Below, one piece after another: positions 26,226-33,831 of a DNA stretch of 64,000 bases (position 1 is its first letter; each line of letters starts with the position of its first letter). Both the position numbers and the translations under genes were made by a program. Where the stretch lies: contig CAJWPZ010000004.1 of NCBI GenBank assembly GCA_913045325.1, positions 28,342 through 92,341 of the forward strand, read 5' to 3'. Below the pieces are notes generated by a model, which was not told the origin of the DNA, made no database searches, and saw nothing but the letters and a program-made list of their open reading frames with translations. Source of the DNA: an uncultured Flavobacteriaceae bacterium (GTDB lineage Bacteria; Bacteroidota; Bacteroidia; Flavobacteriales; Flavobacteriaceae).

Positions 26226-27812
26226 CTATAGAATTTTAAGTTCCATACCTGGGCTTAATTTGACGCTTTTAAGGTCATTTTCCTTTTTAATATCGGCCAC
26301 GCTTACCCCTGGGTATTGCTGCGCGATACTCCAAAGAGAATCACCTTTTTTTACGGTGTATATTTTGGTGTTTTGGCTCTTGTTAGCTTGTTTTTTTATA
26401 GCAACACTTGGTATTTTCCTTGGGAATATCACCAAACGCTTACCGATTTTTAAATTATTGTTTCTAAGGCTATTCCATCTTTTTATCTGGCTTATCCTCA
26501 CGCCAAACTTGGCGGCAATTTTACCTAAATAATCTCCGCTTTGTACCTTGTAATATGTTTTTTTATCTAAGTTATTTAGTTCTGGCAGGGGCTTTTCTCT
26601 TTTATTAAATGCATGGGTAGCATATGCATATATGGTATCTTGGTTTGCAACAAAAAGACCTAATTTATCTACAGGCAATCGCAATGTATAGTTCTGGTTT
26701 TTAACAACAGGTATAATACCCAACTTATATTGTGGATTTAAAAACGTTACTTCTGCAAGATTAATGTCTGTGAGGTGGGCCACATGGGCTAGGGCAATTT
26801 GTTTTTTTACCTCAATGGTGTCTGTTGCTATGTAAGGGATTCTTGGCCCGTCACTTTTAAAGCCGTGCTGTTCTGAGTACTCAAAAATATACATTGTTGC
26901 TAAAAATGCCGGGACATACCCTGCGGTTTCTCGCGGAAGATGTTGTCGTATGTTCCAGTAATTTATGCGTCCTCCAGATCTTCTAATGGCCTTAGAAACA
27001 TTTCCTGGACCAGAATTATATGCTGCCAAAGCCAAATCCCAATCACCAAGGCTTTTGTAAAGCGATTTCAAGTATTTACAAGCAGCCTGGGTTGCTTTTA
27101 AGGGGTCACTCCTGTCATCCACATAACTATTAACGTTTAGACCAAACATTTTACCAGTACTAAACATAAACTGCCAAAGTCCAGTAGCGCCAACTCTAGA
27201 GGTTGCCGTTGGGCGCAAGGCAGACTCTACAATTGCAAGGTATTTAAGCTCCAAGGGTATGTTGTAGTTGTCTAAGGCCTGTTCAAACATTGGGAAATAA
27301 TAGTCACTCAGCGCCATGAGTCTGCCCATGGTTGAGCGGCGGTTCTTGAGGTAGTTTTTAATAACGCTCTCTAGTGCAGGATTGTACTCCACATTAAAAG
27401 GTGTTCTGCTATTTATCTCAGCCAAGCGGGCTTTTAAGGTGTCTGTCGGAAGCTCAACATACTCCACGGGCTCATAGGTCATCGTGGTGATGCTGCCATA
27501 AATCTGCTCGAACATATCGTTGCTATACAGCTCTTCAAGCCAAAGGCTGTCATAGCGCCTTGCCAGGGCCATGTCTTGGAGTTTGTTTTTTGTGCTGTCT
27601 GGCAAAATCTTCACTGCTAAAGTATCCAGAGAGTTTACAAGCACGTCATTGTCTTGTCTTGTGTCTTTTACTGGTGTTTTGCTAGGTTGTAAAGAATCTT
27701 GGGTTGGTTTAAATGCAGAGCCTTGCCGCTTGTTTTGACCGCCAACCAAAGAGTCTTGGCTATACCCAAAAGCGCACATTAGCAAAACAATATAACAAAA
27801 GAGATGTTTCAT
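26226..27812 (-). CDS. Lytic transglycosylase with two LysM domains (MltD-like)
   Basis: A 528-aa periplasmic or outer-membrane peptidoglycan hydrolase. A signal peptide (MKHLFCYIVLLMCAFGYSQ) is followed by a Gln/Lys-rich linker, then the SLT domain (about 165-290) with catalytic glutamate in AIVESALRPTATSRVGATGLWQF and AYNSGPGNV. Two C-terminal LysM modules begin at YYKVQSGDYLGKIAAKFGV and YTVKKGDSLWSIAQQYPGV. The ATG at 27812 is chosen because the upstream in-frame start is a TTG that would add MLYIY before a good signal peptide. It is followed by the DUF4837 gene. Confidence 0.93.
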   Translation of the reverse strand: MKHLFCYIVLLMCAFGYSQDSLVGGQNKRQGSAFKPTQDSLQPSKTPVKDTRQDNDVLVNSLDTLAVKILPDSTKNKLQDMALARRYDSLWLEELYSNDMFEQIYGSITTMTYEPVEYVELPTDTLKARLAEINSRTPFNVEYNPALESVIKNYLKNRRSTMGRLMALSDYYFPMFEQALDNYNIPLELKYLAIVESALRPTATSRVGATGLWQFMFSTGKMFGLNVNSYVDDRSDPLKATQAACKYLKSLYKSLGDWDLALAAYNSGPGNVSKAIRRSGGRINYWNIRQHLPRETAGYVPAFLATMYIFEYSEQHGFKSDGPRIPYIATDTIEVKKQIALAHVAHLTDINLAEVTFLNPQYKLGIIPVVKNQNYTLRLPVDKLGLFVANQDTIYAYATHAFNKREKPLPELNNLDKKTYYKVQSGDYLGKIAAKFGVRISQIKRWNSLRNNNLKIGKRLVIFPRKIPSVAIKKQANKSQNTKIYTVKKGDSLWSIAQQYPGVSVADIKKENDLKSVKLSPGMELKIL

Positions 27813-27928
27813 ATATATATATAGCAACGCAATTATGCTGCAAAAATTTTACTCAAAAATAAGCAATTCAGACACCTGTGTGGTGATTTCCCAAAAAAGC
27901 AATAGCCCTGTTAAGGACTGCTTGATGT

Positions 27929-29116
27929 TTAGTCAAGTATTGCTTGTATTCCAGGAAGTATTTTACCTTCAAGCATCTCAAGCATGGCGCCTCCTCCTGT
28001 AGAAACATAGCTTACTTTTTTACTTAGGTTAAACTGCTTTACCGCGGCAACAGAGTCTCCTCCTCCAACAAGAGAAAAAGCTCCTTGCTCTGTTGCACTT
28101 GCTATAGCGTTTCCTAAAGAGATGGTGCCTTTAGAAAAAAGCTCCATTTCAAAAACGCCTACAGGACCATTCCATAAAATTGTCTTTGATTTTGAAATCA
28201 CATTTGCAAAATTGCTGTTTGACTGAGGTCCAGAATCTAGGCCCATCCAGCCATCAGGTATTTGGGTAATAGGGCTTATTTGTGTGTTGGCTTTTTCAGA
28301 AAATTGATCTGCAGCAATAACATCTACAGGCAAGTGAATTTCTACCGCCTTTTCTTCGGCTAATTTTAAAATTTGTAGTGCAAGAGCTTGTTTGTCATCC
28401 TCCACTAAAGAGTTGCCTATATTTCCTCCTTGGGCCTTAATAAATGTAAAGGCCATACCACCACCAATAATAAGGTGGTCAATTTTATCTAAGATATTCT
28501 CTATTACTGTTATTTTTGAGGATACTTTTGCTCCTCCAATAACTGCGGTAACTGGTTTTTGGCTATCTCCTAATACTTTTTCAAGATTGTATATTTCTGA
28601 AGCTAATAAAGCGCCAAAACATTTGTCTTTTGGGAAGTGTTCTGTGATAATTGCCGTTGATGCATGCGCCCTATGTGCGCTACCAAAAGCGTCGTTTACA
28701 TAAATATCTCCAAGCCTGGAGAGTCTTTTAGCAAATTCAGGATCCCCGGCTGTTTCCTCTTTATAATATCTTACATTTTCTAATAACAACACCTCGCCCG
28801 GTTTAAGATTGGCTACTGCAGTTTCTGCGATATCTCCTACGCAATCAGGAGCAAATAAAACCGGTACGCCTAATGCTTTGCTTGCCGCCTCAACGATGTG
28901 TTGCAATGAAAAGGCTAGCTCTTTGTTTTTGGGTCTTCCTAGGTGAGACATTAATACGCAGCTACCGCCATCTGTCAATATTTTTTCAATAGTTGGTTTG
29001 GCTGCCTCTATTCTGGTGGCATCTGTGACAACAAATTCTTTGTTTAGGGGCACATTAAAATCTACCCTTATTAGTGCTTTTTTGTCTTTAAAATTAATGT
29101 CTTGTATTGTTTTCAT
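27929..29116 (-). CDS. pgk: Phosphoglycerate kinase
   Basis: Glycolytic enzyme that transfers phosphate from 1,3-bisphosphoglycerate to ADP. It is 395 aa, normal length. RVDFNVPLN (residues about 17-25), SHLGRPKNKE (about 58-67), ENVRYYKEE, NDAFGSAHRAHAS and the nucleotide motif GGGDSVAAVKQF near residue 347 are all present. It is divergent from holB, with 96 bases between the two start codons, and has a -7 box of its own. Confidence 0.98.
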   Translation of the reverse strand: MKTIQDINFKDKKALIRVDFNVPLNKEFVVTDATRIEAAKPTIEKILTDGGSCVLMSHLGRPKNKELAFSLQHIVEAASKALGVPVLFAPDCVGDIAETAVANLKPGEVLLLENVRYYKEETAGDPEFAKRLSRLGDIYVNDAFGSAHRAHASTAIITEHFPKDKCFGALLASEIYNLEKVLGDSQKPVTAVIGGAKVSSKITVIENILDKIDHLIIGGGMAFTFIKAQGGNIGNSLVEDDKQALALQILKLAEEKAVEIHLPVDVIAADQFSEKANTQISPITQIPDGWMGLDSGPQSNSNFANVISKSKTILWNGPVGVFEMELFSKGTISLGNAIASATEQGAFSLVGGGDSVAAVKQFNLSKKVSYVSTGGGAMLEMLEGKILPGIQAILD

Positions 29117-29134
29117 GGTTGGTCTTTAATGGGG

Positions 29135-29142
29135 CAAATATA
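29135..29142 (-). promoter_or_regulatory. -7 box of pgk
   Basis: Complement of CAAATATA at 29135-29142 is TATATTTG, a full TAnnTTTG match on the minus strand, 18 bases upstream of the pgk ATG. No TTG lies at the usual 19-base distance, so the -33 contact is weak or different. Confidence 0.45.
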
Positions 29143-29201
29143 CAGATTTTGGTGGCAAGTAAAACTAGATTTTTCTAGCAGTAGTGTTTGTAATATTTAC
29201 C

Positions 29202-29209
29202 TACATTTG
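29202..29209 (+). promoter_or_regulatory. -7 box of holB adjoining its start codon
   Basis: TACATTTG at 29202-29209 is a TAnnTTTG match ending three bases before the ATG at 29213. Transcription would begin at about the start codon. No good -33 element is seen at the right spacing. Confidence 0.4.
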
Positions 29210-29212
29210 CAG

Positions 29213-30361
29213 ATGCTTTTTTCTAACACGCTAGGCCAAACACACATTAAAAACCATTTGCTAAAAAGCATAGAAAATGGTAGAATTCCTCACGCTCAAC
29301 TCTTTGTGGGTAAAACAGGTAGTGGTGTATTGCCTATAGCCCTGGCTTATGCCCAGGCTATTTTATCTAGCAATCACCCCGTTGGATCAAAAGCACATGA
29401 AAACTGCATGAGTAAAGTGGCAAATCTTGCTCATCCAGATTTGCATTTTGTGTTTCCCGTAAACACGAACGAGAAGATTAAAAAACACCCTTTTTCTGCC
29501 TTATTTATGGAAGACTGGAGGGCCTTTGTTTCACAAAACCCGTATGGATCTTTGTATGATTGGTTGGCGTTTTTAGGTATAGAGAAAAAGCAAGGAAACA
29601 TCAATGTGGATGAGGCAAAGCAAATGCTTAAAACCTTGTCTTTAAAGGCGTATGAAGGTGGTCACAAAATCATGATTATTTGGATGGCAGATAAAATGAA
29701 TACCGCCTGTGCAAACAAGATTTTAAAACTAGTAGAAGAGCCGCCACAGAAAACAGTTCTTTTGCTATTAACGGCAAATGAACAACAGATCCTAGGAACC
29801 ATACAATCAAGGTGTCAAAAACTACATTTTCCGCTTCTTTCGGAGGAAGTTATTTCTAGTCAACTTACTGAAAGTAAGGGGGTTGAAACAAAAAAAGCAA
29901 AAAAAATAAGTAGTTTGTCTAATGGAGATTATCACCAAGCCTTAAACCTGTTGAACAACCTGGGTGATGATGCTATTTTCGAAAATTGGTTTGTTGATTG
30001 GGTGCGCACCGCATTTAAGGCTAAAGGGAACAAAGACTCTATCAACGCGCTTATTTCATGGAGTGAAGAAATTGCAAAGCAGGGCAGGGAAACACAAAAA
30101 AAATTCTTGGGATATTGCCAAGAAACTTTCAGGCAAGCATTACTTAAAAACTACAAAGCAGATAGCTTGCTTTTCTTTGATGCGCCCAATACAAAGTTCT
30201 CTATTGAGAAATTTGCTCCTTTTATACATCAAAATAATATTTTTGAAATTTCTGAAGCCTTAGAAATTGCCTCTTACCATATTGAAAGAAATGGAAATGC
30301 TAAAATTATTTTTACAGATCTCTCTATTAAACTCACGCGGCTTTTACATGCCAAGGCATAA
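29213..30361 (+). CDS. holB: DNA polymerase III delta-prime subunit
   Basis: A 382-aa AAA+ clamp-loader subunit. It starts MLFSNTLGQTHIKNHLLKSI, the usual DnaX/HolB beginning, followed by GRIPHAQLFVGKTGSG with a degenerate P-loop (about 22-37). MNTACANKILKLVEEPPQKTVLLLLTAN with QSRCQKLHF are the sensor-1 and SRC motifs near residues 162-205. The open frame extends 37 codons further upstream into the pgk promoter, but that part is unlike the family, so 29213 is the start. It opens and closes the sliding clamp with the gamma/tau complex. Confidence 0.92.
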   Translation: MLFSNTLGQTHIKNHLLKSIENGRIPHAQLFVGKTGSGVLPIALAYAQAILSSNHPVGSKAHENCMSKVANLAHPDLHFVFPVNTNEKIKKHPFSALFMEDWRAFVSQNPYGSLYDWLAFLGIEKKQGNINVDEAKQMLKTLSLKAYEGGHKIMIIWMADKMNTACANKILKLVEEPPQKTVLLLLTANEQQILGTIQSRCQKLHFPLLSEEVISSQLTESKGVETKKAKKISSLSNGDYHQALNLLNNLGDDAIFENWFVDWVRTAFKAKGNKDSINALISWSEEIAKQGRETQKKFLGYCQETFRQALLKNYKADSLLFFDAPNTKFSIEKFAPFIHQNNIFEISEALEIASYHIERNGNAKIIFTDLSIKLTRLLHAKA

Positions 30362-30523
30362 TACAATTCACAATAAGTGTTCTCTATTGCTTTTGTTTAG
30401 GTGTATTTAATTTATCTATTAAAAACAGGCTTAAATAAAGCGTTTTAATGGGGGTTTAGAAAAACCTCGTGCAAATACATGTTTTAAGTGTTTTAATCAC
30501 GCCTACATGAGCTAAAAGTGGTT

Positions 30524-31369
30524 TTACTCTTTTTTAAAGCAATATATAAGCGACGAATGCTCTTTAGTTTTTAGCGCCCTTATGTTTGACCACAAACCAA
30601 TCCATAATGCTTTAATGGAGAACGTGTTTCCGGTTTTGTATTTTTCTGACAGAAGGCTTACGTAAAATGAGTCAAAAACCATCGGCCTGGTTTTAAGCAG
30701 CTTCATGTTTTTTGAAAATAGCTTTCTCATCCCTTTTTGAGAAAAATGCCATAAATGTCTTGGCACGTCATAAGCCGCCCAGAAGCCTTTATAATGTTTT
30801 GCATCATAAGAATTATAATTTGGAACCGCGACAATTAAAACCCCTTTTGGCTTCAATAGTTTTTGAATTGCTGTGATGGTCTTTTCTAAATCTGGAAGGT
30901 GTTCTAGAACGTGCCAAAGTGTTACAACATCAAATTGCTGGCCTTTAAACTCTTCAATGCTTTGGTGGAGAGAGATGTTTTTTTTGGCAGCGATTTCTCT
31001 GGCTTTTTTATTAGGCTCAACCCCGAATACTTCCCAGGAGTTTTGTTTTATGATCTCAAAAAATGCTCCGGTGCCTGCTCCAATATCCAAAAGAGTGCCC
31101 CTTTGGTTTGACAGTTTATTAACTAGGTTCCTTTTGTTTTTTAAAGACCATTTTTGCACCATAGCGTACAAAAAAGGAACACCCCCTTTTTGTGTGTTTG
31201 AGTGAGAAATATACGCTTGGCTTTCGTAATAACTCGCTAAGTGCTCAGGTGCTGGCTGGGGTGTTGTTATTAATATCTCTTTAGAAGAGTCTAGCACCAA
31301 ATCAAAGGCTTCTTGAGATTTGAAATAATCTTTGGTTGATATATATATGGAGCCTTTTGGAGTCTTCAA
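30524..31369 (-). CDS. Class I SAM-dependent methyltransferase
   Basis: A 281-aa methyltransferase. SAM-binding motif I LLDIGAGTGAFFEII (about 93-107), the motif II acidic residue in VFGVEPNKKAREIA, and FDVVTLWHVLEHLPDLEKTI (about 148-167) define the Methyltransf_11/23 group. The region after residue 185 includes GFWAAYDVPRHLWHFSQKGM, typical of enzymes found in cell-surface polysaccharide or quinone-like contexts, but the substrate is unknown. The 162-base gap 30362-30523 towards holB contains no recognisable feature. The parS-like site lies just upstream of this gene. Confidence 0.9.
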   Translation of the reverse strand: MKTPKGSIYISTKDYFKSQEAFDLVLDSSKEILITTPQPAPEHLASYYESQAYISHSNTQKGGVPFLYAMVQKWSLKNKRNLVNKLSNQRGTLLDIGAGTGAFFEIIKQNSWEVFGVEPNKKAREIAAKKNISLHQSIEEFKGQQFDVVTLWHVLEHLPDLEKTITAIQKLLKPKGVLIVAVPNYNSYDAKHYKGFWAAYDVPRHLWHFSQKGMRKLFSKNMKLLKTRPMVFDSFYVSLLSEKYKTGNTFSIKALWIGLWSNIRALKTKEHSSLIYCFKKE

Positions 31370-31397
31370 ATGAAATTATTAGCGTTTTAAAATTGGT

Positions 31398-31413
31398 TGT
31401 TCCACGTGGAACA
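31398..31413. other. parS-type centromere site 1
   Basis: The perfect 16-bp palindrome TGTTCCACGTGGAACA matches the ParB-binding parS consensus TGTTNCACGTGNAACA. It extends to 18 bp with flanking T and A. It sits between the mnmG stop and the methyltransferase start. An identical copy lies at 33313-33328. Confidence 0.85.
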
Positions 31414-31419
31414 AGGTTG

Positions 31420-33291
31420 TTATCTACCCATATATACGAGCATTACAGAGATGTCGTTTGGTGAAACGCCGCTAATGCGGGAAGCCTGTGAAACCGTTAC
31501 TGGTTTTATGGCGCTTAATTTTTCTTTCGCCTCGTAAGACAAAGATTTTAATTTTGAATAATCAAAACCCTCTGGTATTTTAATGCCCTCTAACCTGTTT
31601 AGTTTGTCTGCATTGTTTTTCTCTTTAGCAATATATCCTGCGTATTTGATCTGTATTTCTGTTTGTTGAAGGACCTCATGATCCAGATCGTGTTGAGTGA
31701 TGTAGGAAGATACAAAGTCAATTTTTTGCATATCCTGCATTGTTATATTTGGCCTAGAAAGTGGTTTAAAAAGTTTGTCACTCTGCTTTACTGTTGCCGA
31801 ATCTTTTGCTTGTAAAATAGGGTTTATAAGCTCTGGGGTAACGCTGCTTTGTTTGAAAAAATCAACAAAAGCTTCACTTTTCTGCTTTTTTTCTTCCATT
31901 AATCTAAGTCGCTCGTCGCTAGCTAGACCAATATTGTGAGACATGGGTGTAAGCCTAAAATCTGCATTATCTTGCCTAAGCAAAGTTCTGTATTCTGCGC
32001 GAGAAGTAAACATTCTGTAAGGTTCTTCTGTGCCTTTTGTAATTAAATCATCAATCAATACACCTATATAGGCTTCGTTTCTTTTTATAATAAGTGGCTC
32101 CTGCTCACGCACTTGCAAGTGTGCATTTATTCCTGCCATAAGCCCTTGAGAAGCGGCTTCTTCATAACCGGTTGTGCCATTAATTTGACCGGCAAAAAAC
32201 AGGCCTTTAATATTTTTTGTTTCTAGGGTATGCCTAAGTTGTGTTGGTGGGAAAAAATCATATTCAATAGCATATCCCGGTCTAAAAAACTTAACATTTT
32301 CAAAGCCCTTCACGCCTCTTAGGGCTTTAAACTGAACATCTTCTGGTAATGAGGTAGAAAACCCATTGACATAATACTCAACGGTGTCCCAGCCTTCGGG
32401 CTCCACAAATAATTGATGCGAGTCTTTATCTGCAAAACGATTAATTTTATCTTCTATGGAAGGACAATACCTTGGTCCAACACTATTAATGGCTCCGTTA
32501 AACATTGGAGAACGATCAAACCCTTCTCGAAGCAAATCATGAACCTCTAAACTAGTGTGGCTCATATGGCAATCGCGCTGATGGGTGAGTGGTTTTGTGC
32601 TTTTTAAATAAGAAAATTTCTCTGGAGACACATCTCCTGGCTGCACAATCATCTTAGAAAAATCAAGTGATCTACCATCAACCCTTGGGGGTGTACCTGT
32701 CTTCATCCTGCCAGACTCAAAACCAAGGTCAACCAATTCTTTAGTTATTCCGTGGGCAGCTCTTTCTCCGGCTCTTCCTCCTCCAAATTGTTTTTCTCCT
32801 ATATGTATCAAGCCGTTTAAAAACGTTCCGTTGGTAAGCACAACTGTTTTGGCCCGAACCTCAATTCCTAGTGAGGTTTTTACACCCACAATTTTTTCTC
32901 CTTCAACCAAAATACCAGACACCATTTCTTGATAGAAATCTAAGTTTTTAGTTCCCTCTAGCATCAACCTCCAAGCCTCTGCAAATCTCATTCTATCACT
33001 CTGCACTCTTGGGCTCCACATAGCAGGGCCTTTAGACTTGTTAAGCATTTTAAATTGTATAGCTGTATTGTCACTTACAATACCACTGTAACCTCCAAGG
33101 GCATCTATCTCTCTTACGATCTGACCCTTTGCAATACCACCCATGGCAGGATTACAAGACATTTGTCCAATGTTTTGTAGGTTCATTGTTATGAGTAGGG
33201 TTTTTGACCCAAGGTTGGCTGCGGCTGCGGCTGCTTCAGAGCCAGCATGACCACCACCCACTACAATAACATCGTATTCTTTTTCAAACAT
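31420..33291 (-). CDS. mnmG: tRNA uridine-5-carboxymethylaminomethyl modification enzyme MnmG
   Basis: FAD-dependent partner of MnmE that builds cmnm5U at wobble position 34 of tRNAs. It is 623 aa, normal length. FAD-binding VVGGGHAGSEAAAAAANLG (about 11-29), GGIAKGQIVREIDALGG (about 51-67), GTFLNGLIHIGEKQFGGGRAGE and GLFFAGQINGTTGYEEAASQG (about 362-382) are all family signatures, with the C-terminal helical domain ending ISGVSPNDISVMLVYMGR. MnmG/GidA is a frequent neighbour of chromosomal origins. A parS-like palindrome flanks the gene on each side. Confidence 0.98.
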   Translation of the reverse strand: MFEKEYDVIVVGGGHAGSEAAAAAANLGSKTLLITMNLQNIGQMSCNPAMGGIAKGQIVREIDALGGYSGIVSDNTAIQFKMLNKSKGPAMWSPRVQSDRMRFAEAWRLMLEGTKNLDFYQEMVSGILVEGEKIVGVKTSLGIEVRAKTVVLTNGTFLNGLIHIGEKQFGGGRAGERAAHGITKELVDLGFESGRMKTGTPPRVDGRSLDFSKMIVQPGDVSPEKFSYLKSTKPLTHQRDCHMSHTSLEVHDLLREGFDRSPMFNGAINSVGPRYCPSIEDKINRFADKDSHQLFVEPEGWDTVEYYVNGFSTSLPEDVQFKALRGVKGFENVKFFRPGYAIEYDFFPPTQLRHTLETKNIKGLFFAGQINGTTGYEEAASQGLMAGINAHLQVREQEPLIIKRNEAYIGVLIDDLITKGTEEPYRMFTSRAEYRTLLRQDNADFRLTPMSHNIGLASDERLRLMEEKKQKSEAFVDFFKQSSVTPELINPILQAKDSATVKQSDKLFKPLSRPNITMQDMQKIDFVSSYITQHDLDHEVLQQTEIQIKYAGYIAKEKNNADKLNRLEGIKIPEGFDYSKLKSLSYEAKEKLSAIKPVTVSQASRISGVSPNDISVMLVYMGR

Positions 33292-33312
33292 TTTTAATTG
33301 TTTTTTATTGAT

Positions 33313-33328
33313 TGTTCCACGTGGAACA
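33313..33328. other. parS-type centromere site 2
   Basis: Second perfect copy of TGTTCCACGTGGAACA, 21 bases upstream of the mnmG start codon and 1915 bases from the first copy. The 33329-33414 stretch that follows is non-coding. Because this copy is in the mnmG promoter region, ParB binding could also affect mnmG transcription. Confidence 0.85.
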
Positions 33329-33414
33329 ACGCAAGGGCACTAAAGCGGGCGCAAAGATAGTTAATTATCTTATGGTCAAATAGTTAAATGTCTAATTTGT
33401 TGATTTTCAGGAGG

Positions 33415-33831
33415 CTAGACAAATGTTCGGCGGTTTAAGGCCTTGTTTTCCATGCGTGTCATGGTATCTTGCTCTTGTTTGCTCTTGTCTTTATAGCCGC
33501 AAAAATGTAGCACCCCATGAATTATCACCCGATGCAGCTCTTCTAGAAAAGCAACTCGGTAGGTGCTTGCGTTTTCTTTAACCCGTTCTATAGAAATATA
33601 AATCTCTCCATGAATTTGCTTGCCTAGTGAATTGTCAAAACTTATAATATCTGTAAGGGTGTCGTGGTTTAAAAACTGCACATTTAACCTATGAAGGTAG
33701 GCGTCGTCACAAAACACATAGGTAAGATCTCCAGGCTGGTGGTTTTCTTGTAAGATTGTTTCAGAAATCCAGTGGCTAAGCGACTTTGGGTTTTCAATCT
33801 TAAAATCTGTTTCTGAGTAAAATTCAATCAT
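33415..33831 (-). CDS. ybeY: Endoribonuclease YbeY
   Basis: A 138-aa single-domain metalloprotein that matures 16S rRNA 3' ends and helps rRNA quality control. The core is TDIISFD (about 61-67), GEIYISIERVKENA (about 75-88) and HGVLHFCGYKDKSK (about 109-122). The third zinc ligand of the usual HGxLHLxGYDH motif is replaced by aspartate (GYKD). Its start overlaps the end of the DUF4175 gene by eight bases, so it is likely translated from the same mRNA. Confidence 0.93.
   Translation of the reverse strand: MIEFYSETDFKIENPKSLSHWISETILQENHQPGDLTYVFCDDAYLHRLNVQFLNHDTLTDIISFDNSLGKQIHGEIYISIERVKENASTYRVAFLEELHRVIIHGVLHFCGYKDKSKQEQDTMTRMENKALNRRTFV

Noticed and set aside
29102..29212. 37-codon N-terminal extension of HolB
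   Set aside because: The extension overlaps the pgk start and both promoter boxes, and family proteins start at MLFSNTLGQ.
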